Below, piece after piece: positions 1 through 8,396 of a DNA stretch of 12,484 nt. The stretch lies in contig JAPLOC010000080.1 in assembly GCA_026692825.1 (NCBI GenBank), positions 1 to 12,484 of the forward strand, in the 5' to 3' direction. The notes below the pieces were generated by a model. It did not search any database. It was not told the origin of the DNA and saw only the letters and a list, made by a program, of their open reading frames with translations. Position numbers and translations under genes: made by a program. The DNA comes from Planctomycetota bacterium. GTDB taxonomy: Bacteria > Planctomycetota > Planctomycetia > Planctomycetales > Planctomycetaceae. Position 1 is the stretch's first letter; every line of letters starts with the position of its first letter.

Positions 1-143
1 TTGCACGTCGTGTGAATGGGTTATGACAGTTCTGGCAGAGAATTGCAAGCCGAGTTGGTCTGACCCTTCCTGGATCCCTGCCGACCTACGACCGCTTCTC
101 CGGTTTCAAATGCACCGATCGGTACTCCCGGCAGGGCAGACTG
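1..143. other. Gene-free left edge, downstream of the sigma factor gene
   Basis: I see no supported coding region. Open frames here on the plus strand are antisense to the sigma gene, and on the minus strand all frames except short edge remnants are stopped by 88, 108 or 23. The stretch contains a perfect 10-base palindrome (ACCGATCGGT, 114-123) and an 8-base inverted repeat (CCCTGCCG at 76-83, CGGCAGGG at 129-136) with a 45-base loop. These lie just past the stop codon of the minus-strand sigma gene and could fold in its transcript. There is no T-run, so I do not call a terminator. Confidence 0.35.
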
Positions 144-698
144 CTACTCCACACAAAACTCCTCCAGTGCTTTACGCAGTTCGGCGATCCTGCGTTGTGT
201 CATCCGCGTGCCCCAGTTCGTCTTTTCACCAATCTGTCGCGGGGTGTGATTTGTTAGCAACAACAGAAACAAATCCCGCTGTTCGGGTGTCAGGCGGTCC
301 AGTGTTTCCACAATGCGAATCGGCTCGGAAGGGTCGGGTTCGCTCCCGATTTCAAAATTCTCCCAAAACTCCGTAACGGCATCGCTGGCCCCGAGATCTG
401 TCGCGGTCGTCTCCCGTCCTCCCGTGCCCCGCCCGGTTTTGAATCGATGAGCCGCCTTGAGCGATTTGTTTCGTGCGTATCCCACCAGGATCCGCCACAA
501 TCCGTGCGGATCGTCAAGGTCGGGCGACTTCAGCAAGAACGACTCGATCGCTTCCACGGCGACGACCGTGGTCCACTCTTTGCGACGGACGCGTTCACTC
601 AACAACCGACGAATCACGGACTTCAAGCGATCCAGGTAGAGCGCGTAGACCTCCCTGGCCACATCGTTGCGCCGGCTGTCGTGCGGGGACTCCTGCAT
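144..698 (-). CDS. ECF-like RNA polymerase sigma-70 family factor
   Basis: A 184-residue protein, the usual length of a two-domain extracytoplasmic-function sigma factor, which directs RNA polymerase to a small promoter set. The region-2 part is about residues 14-90; its best match is the 2.3/2.4 segment LWRILVGYARNKSLKAAHRF (about 67-86), a basic tryptophan-containing helix that melts and contacts the -10 element. The region-4 helix-turn-helix is about residues 134-180, from LTPEQRDLFLLLL through RQIGEKTNWGTRMTQRRIAELRKALEE. A charged linker of variable type separates them. The start is the ATG at 696-698, with no clear Shine-Dalgarno sequence upstream; the stop is TAG at 144-146. One oddity: the core of region 2.2, usually DVVQ-like before a conserved S-F-aromatic, reads VVAV before ESFLL, so the acidic and glutamine positions used to bind the beta-prime clamp are missing. 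It is divergent from the giant gene and no anti-sigma gene is visible. Target genes are unknown. It could be a degenerate or atypical member. Confidence 0.72.
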   Translation of the reverse strand: MQESPHDSRRNDVAREVYALYLDRLKSVIRRLLSERVRRKEWTTVVAVEAIESFLLKSPDLDDPHGLWRILVGYARNKSLKAAHRFKTGRGTGGRETTATDLGASDAVTEFWENFEIGSEPDPSEPIRIVETLDRLTPEQRDLFLLLLTNHTPRQIGEKTNWGTRMTQRRIAELRKALEEFCVE

Positions 699-943
699 CG
701 TTGAGACACTTGTGAGCCAGTAGGGAAAAGTGGGAACCCAATCAACATTCCGAAATCGAGCTTATCCGAACCCGGATCGAGAGACAAATTGAGATGCGGC
801 AAATCCTGAGCGATCCACCCGCCATCAATTTTTGAAATTCTTTCGAAATCGCTCCATTGGTCTGTCGTTTTCTCGTGCCGCCGGGGATTGAAGAGAAGGG
901 AGGGCGTCGACGCCTCTCCACACCCCGTCCCACTTTCCGCAAC

Positions 944-973
944 TTGACCCGCTCACTCCACACCAACTATTCT
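944..973 (+). promoter_or_regulatory. Candidate sigma-70-like promoter for the giant gene
   Basis: TTGACC (944-949) matches the -35 consensus at 5 of 6 bases. After an 18-base spacer, TATTCT (968-973) matches the -10 consensus at 4 of 6. A start point near 980 would leave a leader of about 205-270 bases before the possible start codons at 1185 and 1251, containing the two hairpins at 1001-1032. This is consensus matching only, and planctomycete promoters are poorly characterised. A chance match is quite possible. Confidence 0.35.
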
Positions 974-1000
974 GCCGTCACCCCGGTATGAATGACCCGA

Positions 1001-1032
1001 AGAGTTCGACTCTCTCTAGGAGTTGGAACTCC
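1001..1032 (+). repeat. Two adjacent small inverted repeats in the leader
   Basis: AGAGT-TCG-ACTCT (1001-1013) and GGAGTT-GG-AACTCC (1019-1032) are perfect short inverted repeats separated by five bases. Their cores resemble each other (GAGTT followed by its complement). They lie just downstream of the candidate promoter and would be in the transcript leader. They could be an operator-like pair or RNA hairpins, but stems of five to six bases occur by chance. Confidence 0.25.
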
Positions 1033-1250
1033 CTTCGGGCGGTGAACAAGGTACAGACAATGACGCTCGCTGCCCGCTCCGTGCGTTCGTTTCGCCTCGA
1101 TTCTCACTCCAGTCCGGTGAATGGCCTTTCACCTGACCGGAGGAGAGCGTTTCTTCCGTTGCCCGTGCTGATCCTCCAGTTGGAGTGAATTCGCCGCGGT
1201 CGCAGTTGGCACCGTCAAATCCCGAGTATCCTCACGTCGTAGGCCGCGCC

Positions 1251-4200
1251 ATGAAGTTTCCTTCTCTCGTTGAGCTGTTTTCCAGTTTTCTCAAACGTCG
1301 GCAAGCGACTCGCAGGCCGGAACGCTGGAAGCGACGTTATGGGGCTCGCAATTCTCCGCCGATCGAAGCGCTCGAATCGCGGATCCTGCTGACCGCCGAT
1401 CTTCTCGAGCCGAACGATTCGTGGCAGACCGCGACCGACATCGGGATCGCTCCGGGTATTCACCTCACGCAGGTCAGTTTGCACACAGCGACCGATCAGG
1501 ACTGGTTCCGGTTCGAATTGTTGCGAGCCGACGATTTGAAGATCCAGTTGAATTTCAACGCGACGGCGGGAAGTGCCGGCTTTGACCTGTTCTCCAGCAC
1601 GGCGAATTCCCCCGGTGCGACTCCCCTTGCGAGTTCCAGTCCCAATTCGACCGGGGCCGGAACCAGCCTCGCCGGCCTGCCTGTGGGTAGCTATTTCGTT
1701 CACGTCGTGGGTGCCGGGACTGCTGTTGACTATGCCCTGGCGATTGACCCGGCGACGACCAGCTCCACCCGCGTCTTTTACGTCAATGACGCCAGCACGA
1801 CCAACGACTTTTACAGTTTGGCGGCCGGGAGTGCTTCCAATTCCGGACTGACTCCCGGCTCTCCCAAGGGGACAATTCAACAGGTTCTGGACAATTACAT
1901 TGTCGGGCCGAACGATCTGGTGCTGGTCGATACAGGCACGTACACAACGGCGGTTCAGGCGACCGCCAATGATGAGGGGACGACCTACGCGGGTTCACCG
2001 GGGGGGAGCCGGCTGAATGCCACGTTTGAAATGATCGACTCCGATTTCAACTTGCTCTACCGGTTGCAGTTTGGCGGATCGGGGACCGGAGTCTATCTGC
2101 ACGGTTCCAGCGTCGATCCCACAACCGACACCGATCTGCGCCGGTTGACGTTTCTCTCGTCATCCATCGCGATTCAAATCGATGGGGGAGACCACAATCT
2201 GATCGAAAACAGCGTGATTTTCGGTTCGGGAAACTACGGGCTCTACATGCCCGTGGGGGGACAGGCGATCGTTCGCGGAAATACGATATCGCAGCGCAGT
2301 TATGGCGTGTTCCTGAACCAGGGGTTTAACGCGACACTGGAAAACAACGATCTGTCGGCAAGCAATTTCGCAGTCTATGGCGTCGGGGTGTACCCCAATT
2401 CCGCCTCTTCGAGTCTCGACCTGACCGGGAATCGAATTCATGGAGCGACGTTTGGCGTCTACCGCGACTGGGGTTTGACGACCGCGACGCAAAACGAGTT
2501 CTTGGGGAATCAGACCGGTTTCTACGCGGCTCTGGGGGGAGCCAACGCCGCGCTGTTTGGCAACTCGGTCCATAACAACGGAACCGGCCTGCAGGGATAC
2601 GGCCGGTTTGGCGGAACCGACTGGTCGACCGGTCAGGCGAACGACGTTTTCAGTAACGGCATCGGCATTCATCCCGCCGACTCGCAATCGGTCTCGTTCA
2701 ATCGCGTGCGTGAAAACGTGGTCGGCATTCAGGGGGAAAATCTCGGCGGGATCCACCATAACATCCTGGACGGCAACACAACCGCGGGAATTCTCGTCTC
2801 GGGCGCTCATGACGTTTCGATTACCAACAATACCATTCACACCACATCGGGCGTTGGGGTCAAACTTCAGCAGTCGGCGCGAAATGTCTCGCTGCGCAAC
2901 AACATCCTGTCGACCGATTCGGGAATCGGGCTGTACGTCGCCACCGACAGCCAGCAAGGGTTTGCCAGCGACTACAACAACCACTTCGCTGCGGGAAGCG
3001 GGACGCCGATCTGGTGGGAGAAGCCGTTTGGCGATGTGTACGACTGGCAGGTTGAGGCCGATCTCGATTTGCATTCGATCGGGATGACGACCCTCCATCC
3101 GAATCTCGACAATCCCTTGTTTGTCAATCCGCAGGGGGGAGACTTTCATTTGCAAGAGGCGTCAACCAGCCTCGACGCCGGCGACCCTGCGGATCTCTTC
3201 AATCTCGAGCCTGGAACGAATGGGGGACGGGTTGACCTGGGTGCGTACGGCAACACGGACCAGGCGACGGAGTCGGTCGGACGCTACGTGCGGATCGAGT
3301 ATCCGGAGTACTACACCGACTGGCCCGAAGCCGTCGGACGGACGATTCTCTGGCGAACCTACGATTCCTCGGCGACCAATCGGCAGGTTTCGGGGTTTGT
3401 GAAAATCGAGCTGTTTCAGGCGGGAATTGGCAAGGTCGCGGACATTGCGACTGTCCCCGCTTCGGATGGCAGTTTTGGGTGGAGCCCACAGGCAAGCGGA
3501 ATTCCGGGAACGAACGGAAATCGGTACTGGATCCAGATCTCGTCCATTGACCATCCGGAAACGGTCGATCAATCGCGCGAACAGTTTTCGATTCCGACCA
3601 CGGGGGGGAATTATTACGTCAACGACGCGAGTGTCGCTGCCGGGGATATCACGAGCGCGGCGGGGAACAATCGGAATACCGGACGCAGTCCCCAGGACCC
3701 CAAAGCGAACCTGTTGCCGTTGCTGCGGGCCTACGATCTCGGACCGGGCGATGTGGTGAACATTGACGCGGGGGACTACATCCACGTGCGCAACGTCACG
3801 CTCAGCGGCAATTTGACTCTGAGCGACGACGAGGGAATGACGCTGACCGGGCCTGTCGACCCGAACCGGGTCGCGCGACTCGATCGCGCGAATCCGTTCG
3901 CTGGGGCATCCAATATCGAACTCGACGATGGGGATTACGTCACGCTCGAACACCTGACGCTGGTCGGGGCCAATCTGGGGGTCTGGGCACACAACGGCAG
4001 CACGAACTTCCAGGGGAGACATCTGGTCGTCGCGAACAACACGCAAGATGGACTGCGTCTGGAATCAGACAGTGACGGGTCACAACTCGACGACCTGACG
4101 GCGGTGGACAACGGTCGAACGGGGATTTGGGTGTCGACCCCGATCGCCAGTTTGAGCAATTCGGTGTCACACGGCAATTCAGAATACGGCATCTTTCTCC

Positions 4201-7200
4201 AAAACGCCGGCGATGTCCACGTGGAGAACAACGAGGTCTACGCCAACAACACCGGTATCTCTGTCAGCAATTTTGGCTCGGGGACTTCCGTGATTGGCAA
4301 CGCCGACCTGGATGCGGCGCGGGGCAATCGCGTGCATGACAATCGGCAGATTGGAATCGCCGCCCAGGGGAGCGTCTCGGTCGTTGGAAACACCGTCGCC
4401 CGCCAATCGACGGTCAATGGTATCGGGATGGACATCACGCAGGGTGCGACCGCCCGTTTGAATGTGGTGTTTGACAACACGATCGGAATCAATTCGACAT
4501 CTTCCGCCGGTAATGGTGCGGGTGCAATTGATGCGAATCGCGTATTTCACAATTCAACATCGGGAATTCGAATCAACTTCGGAACTCCCGTTCGACAAAA
4601 CGTGGTTTACTCGAATGCAATCGGAATCGAAGGGGTCGCGGCGTACTATGGGCGTTACAGCGGAGTCGTCGCGAACAACATTGTCTACGCGAACACCACC
4701 GCAGGAATTCGCGTGGAAGGGGCCGGTGCCCAGATTGTCAATAATACAGCCTATCAGCCGACAGGGAACGCGGTTTCCGTGGAATTGAATTCCACCAATG
4801 TCAGTTTGCGGAACAACATTCTGTGGGCGATGGCGGGTTACGACATCGCCGTCGATGGAACCAGCCAGTCCGGATTCGCCAGCGACTTCAACGTGCTGCA
4901 GACGAGCGGGGCGGGGAAAGTCGCATTGTGGCAGGGGGCGGTACGACCGTCACTTACCGCGTGGCAAAACACGATTTTTCAGGACGCAAACAGTCTCGCG
5001 CACGATCCGCTGTTCGTCGACCCTGTCGGTGCCGATGGCGTGCTGGGGTACAACTCGACGCTGCATTTGGACTCTGGAACTGACGACGACTTTCATGAGC
5101 AAAGTGATTTTGGCAGTTGCCACGGCGGCTCGCTTGCGCCGGTGTTGAGTGCCACGACCGGGTTGCCCGGGCACCTCACAGCTACTTGGGTCAACGATTC
5201 CCAGCGATCGCCAGGGATCGATCGGGGCGATTCCAGCGACCCATTCGCGAATGAACCGGCCAGCAATGGGAGATTCATCAACCTGGGTGGATTCGGCAAC
5301 ACAGCGCAAGCTTCGCACAGCCCTTCCGAGTACATGCTCGTGACCCGCCCCGACGGAGGGGAAATCTGGCCGGCGAAACAAACGGTTCCGATTCGCTGGC
5401 GTTCCCACGACTTCGCCGGGACTGTCGACATCGAGTTGTGGCAGGTCGGCGGTTCCACCCCAACAGCGACAATTGCCGACAATACACCCAATAGCGGGGA
5501 ATTTCTGTGGTTGATTCCGCAAGCCACACCAGCGGCGACAAACTATTTTGTCAAAATCGTCAGGAACGACAATTCGCTGTTGCTGGACCAAAGCAATGCT
5601 CCATTCGAAATCGCACCACCTGTCAGTGTGTATTATGTGAATGACAATTCGACTGCGGGCGACGAGTATTCGACCACGATTGGCGACAACGGCAATACCG
5701 GCCTGTTGCCGAATTCGCCCAAGGCATCAATTGCGGCAATATTGGCCGCGTACGACGTTGGACCGGGTGACGTCATTCGCGTCGACACGGGAACCTACGT
5801 GCTGGATGGGAATCTGGTACTGCGATCAAAAGACTCTGGTGTGCGGATCGAAGGGCCGCAAACTGGCACGGCGATTCTCAATCGGGGGAATTCAGCATCC
5901 GGCAGCTATGTGGTTGAGCTGGCTGGCGCTGATGATGTGACAATTTCGCACTTGTCGCTGACGGGCGCGCGCGATGGGATTTTCGCGGGATCCTCCAGCG
6001 ACTCTGACCGCGTCACCATCAGTCAGAACCGCATTTACTCCAATGTCGATGCGAACATCGCCATTTATGCCTCCAACGACCAGATTTCCATAATTGGAAA
6101 CTCAGTGTGGAATTCGACGAGCAATGGGGCGAGCAGCACCGGCATCACTATCAACAACGCCGCATCGGCGTTGGTGGTTGGGAACGACGTGTACAACAAT
6201 GGCACGGGAATTTATGCCTCTGGTCCGAGTCTGACGACTGCCACGCAGATCGAGGTGCGTGACAATCAGGTACACAACAATAGTTCGATAGGAATTGACG
6301 CACAGCACCAGGTTGTGGTCATCGGCAATTCGGTGTGGGGACAGGCGAATGTCGGCTCGACAGGGATTCGCCTGGCGCAACCCGGATCGTCGGCGCAAGG
6401 AAACTCGGTCTTCGACAACTACGTTGGATTTGACTCCAGCAGTCAGGGTACGAGTACTGGCGCCATCCAGTCGAATCGCGTGTTTCACAACGTCGCCGCC
6501 GGTATTCGCGGGTATTCCAACACATTGATTGACGGCAATGCTATTTACGGCAATTCGATCGGAATCGAGACATTTAAGTCCGCATATGTGGCACCGTACA
6601 TCGGGACAATTTCACACAATCTGGTGTATGGCAACACCAACCAGGGGATTCGTGTGGAGGGGAACGGGGCGCAGGTGGTGAACAATACCGTTTACCACCT
6701 GGTGGGTAACGCTGTTCAAGTGGAGACGAATTCGACCAACATCACGTTGCGGAACAACATCTTGTCCGTTGTGGCGGGTGGGGCGATTTCCGTGAATCCC
6801 AACAGCGAAGTCGGGTTTTCCAGCGACTACAACGACATTGTCCTCGGCGTGTCGGGGAAAATCGGTCGGTGGGAGAACCGTGACTTCGCCTCGTTCGCGG
6901 ACTGGCGATTTGATGTTGGTCAGGATGCGCACAGTCAAGTGCGGGATCCCCAGTTCACGGATGTGAATGGGTTTGATGACATCCTGGGATTCGATACGTC
7001 GTTGGTCGCCGGTTCGACGCGTGTGATCGATGACGGTGCCAGCGGGTTCAGTCTGACCGGGAGCTGGACTTCGGTCGCGACGGGGAACCAGGGGAATTCT
7101 GTGGAAACCGCGGTGTCCAGTTCCGGGGGAAAGTTGGCCACCTGGACATTCTCCGGTCTTGATCCGAACGCGTGGTATGAAGTCGCGACAACCTGGCCGT

Positions 7201-8396
7201 CGCGTTCGACGGCGATTTCCGATGCGCGGTACACACTCACCGATCAACAAGTGACGCTGGCGACCGTGAGCGTGAACCAGCGGACGAGCCCGGGGGACTT
7301 CGCCGACGGGGGGGTGAACTGGGCGCGACTGGGTACCTATCTTGTCCGTGGCAGCACACTGACGGTCCAACTTTCCAATCTCACCAATGCGAGTGGAACC
7401 GTCTCCGCTGACGCGGTTCGAATTCAGAAACTGAGCGGAGATCATGGCAGTGACGACAACTTTGTCCCGCAGGCGAATTCTCCGACCATTGACGCGGGAG
7501 ATCCCGCCACGGTGGTATTGGGCGAGTTGTCCCCCAATGGCGCACGGGTGAATCAAGGACACACAGGAAATACACCCTCCGCACTCAACAGTAACGTTCA
7601 ACAAATCCAGGTGTTGTCGCCAAACGGCGGGGACAAAATCGAAGCCGGACAGCCGGTGACTGTCGCCTGGCAGTCCGCGGGGCTCAGTCTGCAGCAACCT
7701 GTCGTATTGCTCAATGTCGGAGGTGGGGCAATCGGAGACTGGCGGGCGAATGCCTACCAGACCGCCACCTATGGGACGCAGTCCTTTACCAACAGTGTCG
7801 ATCGCGGTTTCGTAATCGATCCGGCACCCGAAAGTGTCTATCAGACGTACGCCTACAACCCCGCTGGAGTTGGGAGCAAGTTGGCTTGGCATATTCCCAC
7901 GTCCGACGGAACGTACGCGGTTCGACTCCACTTTGTCGAACCGTCGTACACCGGTGTGGGACAGCGCAAGTTCGACGTGAAACTTCAAGGAAACACTATC
8001 GCCGCGAACTTCGACGTGTATGCGGCAGCCGGCGCGCGGTACAAAGCGACGGTGTTGAATTCGACAATCTCGGCGGCCGGTGGCACCGGGATCGACCTGG
8101 AACTCGTGAATGTGACTTCCAGTGGCGCGATTCTCTCCGGCATCGAATTGCTGCGACCGAATTCCACGGGAGTCGCCGCTCCGACAGCGGACGTCGCGCC
8201 GCTCCGACAGCGGACGTCGACTTGTCCGTGGATGGGGGGGCGACCTGGACCAACCTGGCCGCGGGGGTTTCGATGGACCGCTTTGGACGGGGTCAATACG
8301 CCTGGACTCCCGCTGTGGAATCCGTTCAAGCAATCATTCGTGTCAGGGGCAACCACGGAAGCCAACCGACGGATACGTCGGACACGCCATTCTTGA
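1251..8396 (+). CDS. Giant secreted beta-helix protein, frame-3 segment (N-terminus to module 3)
   Basis: I prefer the ATG at 1251 (protein begins MKFPSLVELF) because a basic stretch and the LEPR-XLL-type motif IEALESRILLTA (residues 38-49) follow at the usual distance. A GTG at 1185 would add 22 residues that look untypical. Residues 50 to about 167 are a PPC domain (LLEPNDSW, then DQDWFRF, then GSYFVHVVG), a beta-sandwich of secreted proteins. Three beta-helix modules follow (from 1773, 3609 and 5628), each opening YYVND-like and with NN-x-I/V repeats, and each followed by an Ig-like domain of the SPNGGE..W type (about 3289-3600, 5329-5625, and 7605-7700 interrupted by a malectin-like domain). 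The last faithful residues are near 8195. After the 23-bp duplication the frame yields about 66 unrelated residues (PLRQRTSTCPW...) and stops at 8396. Cysteine is very rare, as in many exported proteins of this type. No catalytic motif is visible. Confidence 0.85.
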   Translation: MKFPSLVELFSSFLKRRQATRRPERWKRRYGARNSPPIEALESRILLTADLLEPNDSWQTATDIGIAPGIHLTQVSLHTATDQDWFRFELLRADDLKIQLNFNATAGSAGFDLFSSTANSPGATPLASSSPNSTGAGTSLAGLPVGSYFVHVVGAGTAVDYALAIDPATTSSTRVFYVNDASTTNDFYSLAAGSASNSGLTPGSPKGTIQQVLDNYIVGPNDLVLVDTGTYTTAVQATANDEGTTYAGSPGGSRLNATFEMIDSDFNLLYRLQFGGSGTGVYLHGSSVDPTTDTDLRRLTFLSSSIAIQIDGGDHNLIENSVIFGSGNYGLYMPVGGQAIVRGNTISQRSYGVFLNQGFNATLENNDLSASNFAVYGVGVYPNSASSSLDLTGNRIHGATFGVYRDWGLTTATQNEFLGNQTGFYAALGGANAALFGNSVHNNGTGLQGYGRFGGTDWSTGQANDVFSNGIGIHPADSQSVSFNRVRENVVGIQGENLGGIHHNILDGNTTAGILVSGAHDVSITNNTIHTTSGVGVKLQQSARNVSLRNNILSTDSGIGLYVATDSQQGFASDYNNHFAAGSGTPIWWEKPFGDVYDWQVEADLDLHSIGMTTLHPNLDNPLFVNPQGGDFHLQEASTSLDAGDPADLFNLEPGTNGGRVDLGAYGNTDQATESVGRYVRIEYPEYYTDWPEAVGRTILWRTYDSSATNRQVSGFVKIELFQAGIGKVADIATVPASDGSFGWSPQASGIPGTNGNRYWIQISSIDHPETVDQSREQFSIPTTGGNYYVNDASVAAGDITSAAGNNRNTGRSPQDPKANLLPLLRAYDLGPGDVVNIDAGDYIHVRNVTLSGNLTLSDDEGMTLTGPVDPNRVARLDRANPFAGASNIELDDGDYVTLEHLTLVGANLGVWAHNGSTNFQGRHLVVANNTQDGLRLESDSDGSQLDDLTAVDNGRTGIWVSTPIASLSNSVSHGNSEYGIFLQNAGDVHVENNEVYANNTGISVSNFGSGTSVIGNADLDAARGNRVHDNRQIGIAAQGSVSVVGNTVARQSTVNGIGMDITQGATARLNVVFDNTIGINSTSSAGNGAGAIDANRVFHNSTSGIRINFGTPVRQNVVYSNAIGIEGVAAYYGRYSGVVANNIVYANTTAGIRVEGAGAQIVNNTAYQPTGNAVSVELNSTNVSLRNNILWAMAGYDIAVDGTSQSGFASDFNVLQTSGAGKVALWQGAVRPSLTAWQNTIFQDANSLAHDPLFVDPVGADGVLGYNSTLHLDSGTDDDFHEQSDFGSCHGGSLAPVLSATTGLPGHLTATWVNDSQRSPGIDRGDSSDPFANEPASNGRFINLGGFGNTAQASHSPSEYMLVTRPDGGEIWPAKQTVPIRWRSHDFAGTVDIELWQVGGSTPTATIADNTPNSGEFLWLIPQATPAATNYFVKIVRNDNSLLLDQSNAPFEIAPPVSVYYVNDNSTAGDEYSTTIGDNGNTGLLPNSPKASIAAILAAYDVGPGDVIRVDTGTYVLDGNLVLRSKDSGVRIEGPQTGTAILNRGNSASGSYVVELAGADDVTISHLSLTGARDGIFAGSSSDSDRVTISQNRIYSNVDANIAIYASNDQISIIGNSVWNSTSNGASSTGITINNAASALVVGNDVYNNGTGIYASGPSLTTATQIEVRDNQVHNNSSIGIDAQHQVVVIGNSVWGQANVGSTGIRLAQPGSSAQGNSVFDNYVGFDSSSQGTSTGAIQSNRVFHNVAAGIRGYSNTLIDGNAIYGNSIGIETFKSAYVAPYIGTISHNLVYGNTNQGIRVEGNGAQVVNNTVYHLVGNAVQVETNSTNITLRNNILSVVAGGAISVNPNSEVGFSSDYNDIVLGVSGKIGRWENRDFASFADWRFDVGQDAHSQVRDPQFTDVNGFDDILGFDTSLVAGSTRVIDDGASGFSLTGSWTSVATGNQGNSVETAVSSSGGKLATWTFSGLDPNAWYEVATTWPSRSTAISDARYTLTDQQVTLATVSVNQRTSPGDFADGGVNWARLGTYLVRGSTLTVQLSNLTNASGTVSADAVRIQKLSGDHGSDDNFVPQANSPTIDAGDPATVVLGELSPNGARVNQGHTGNTPSALNSNVQQIQVLSPNGGDKIEAGQPVTVAWQSAGLSLQQPVVLLNVGGGAIGDWRANAYQTATYGTQSFTNSVDRGFVIDPAPESVYQTYAYNPAGVGSKLAWHIPTSDGTYAVRLHFVEPSYTGVGQRKFDVKLQGNTIAANFDVYAAAGARYKATVLNSTISAAGGTGIDLELVNVTSSGAILSGIELLRPNSTGVAAPTADVAPLRQRTSTCPWMGGRPGPTWPRGFRWTALDGVNTPGLPLWNPFKQSFVSGATTEANRRIRRTRHS
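1362..1397 (+). other. LEPR-XLL-type N-terminal motif
   Basis: The codons read IEALESRILLTA, preceded by a run rich in Arg and Lys (RRQATRRPERWKRRYG) and followed at once by the PPC domain. This matches the LE-x-R-x-LL-(S/T)-A pattern found near the N-terminus of many giant planctomycete exported proteins and thought to mark them for export or surface processing. The exact role of the motif is not established; I use it mainly as a marker of phylum and of the true start at 1251. Confidence 0.75.
7020..7433 (+). other. Golvesin-like domain nested in module 3
   Basis: The segment reads RVIDDGASGFSLTGSW, then ATWTFSGLDPNAWYEVATTW, then VNQ, LGTYLV, VQLSN and VSADAVRI. This is the pattern of the golvesin C-terminal-like domain (about 138 residues), a beta-sandwich found on secreted bacterial proteins; a carbohydrate-binding role is often assumed. 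It sits between DDILGFD and DDNFVPQ. In module 4 the equivalent positions (DNTLGYS and DDNFYQA) are only about ten residues apart, so the domain is inserted inside the module tail. Confidence 0.65.
7701..8164 (+). other. Malectin-like domain nested in Ig-like domain 3
   Basis: The segment begins VVLLNVGGGAIGDWRANAY and continues with VYQTYAYNP, YAVRLHFVEP, GQRKFDVKLQG, ANFDVYAAAG and GIELLRP, which is the order of conserved blocks in malectin domains that bind glucose-containing glycans. It is about 155 residues, close to family length. The preceding TVAWQSAGL and the following ADVDLSVDGGATWTNLA are the two halves of one Ig-like domain, so malectin is inserted within it. I cannot assign ligand residues with confidence. 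Confidence 0.75.
8174..8219 (+). repeat. Perfect 23-bp tandem duplication causing a frameshift
   Basis: Bases 8174-8196 and 8197-8219 are identical. Because 23 is not a multiple of three, reading moves from frame 3 to frame 2. Deleting either copy joins VAAPTADV to DLSVDGGATW without any loss, which is the expected Ig-like sequence. Each copy carries a small inverted repeat, CCGCT-ccgac-AGCGG (8176-8190 and 8199-8213), a structure that can favour slippage during replication. It lies in the linker directly after the malectin-like domain. Confidence 0.95.

Larger units (their letters stand above)
699..1184. other. Divergent intergenic region between sigma factor and giant gene
   Basis: About 490 bases with no gene I can support. 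Two short open frames exist (742-966 minus; 988-1188 plus); both are rich in Arg and Ser, have no recognisable domain and look like chance frames in GC-rich DNA. The stretch should hold the promoters of both flanking genes. I see one candidate for the plus-strand gene (944-973) and a pair of small hairpins (1001-1032). I see no convincing minus-strand promoter for the sigma gene. Confidence 0.6.

Noticed and set aside
23..376. Plus-strand open frame of 117 codons, and others at 447-715
   Set aside because: Antisense to the sigma factor gene, Arg/Ser/Pro-rich, with no recognisable domain.
742..966. Small minus-strand open frame of 74 codons upstream of the sigma gene
   Set aside because: Arg-rich composition, no domain, no ribosome-binding site that decides a start, and it covers the probable promoter region of the giant gene.
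5090..5210. A fourth nested domain in the tail of module 2 (between DDDFHEQ and SPGIDRGD)
   Set aside because: The extra 30 or so residues (ending TATWVNDSQ) match the normal longer variant of beta-helix tails, in which a G-x-W-V-x-D stretch precedes SP-ID-GDP. It is not an insertion.
7886..8197. ATG at 7886 as the true start of a separate gene ending at 9451
   Set aside because: Codons 7886-8197 in that frame are an out-of-frame reading of the malectin-like domain. Only the part from 8198 on is homologous to anything expected.
6612..8333. Long minus-strand open frame (573 codons) and similar ones at 2160-3155, 3162-4046, 4950-5591 and 11719-12444
   Set aside because: They lie antisense to clearly homologous modular coding sequence and show no domains. 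They are what GC-rich third positions of the sense gene produce.
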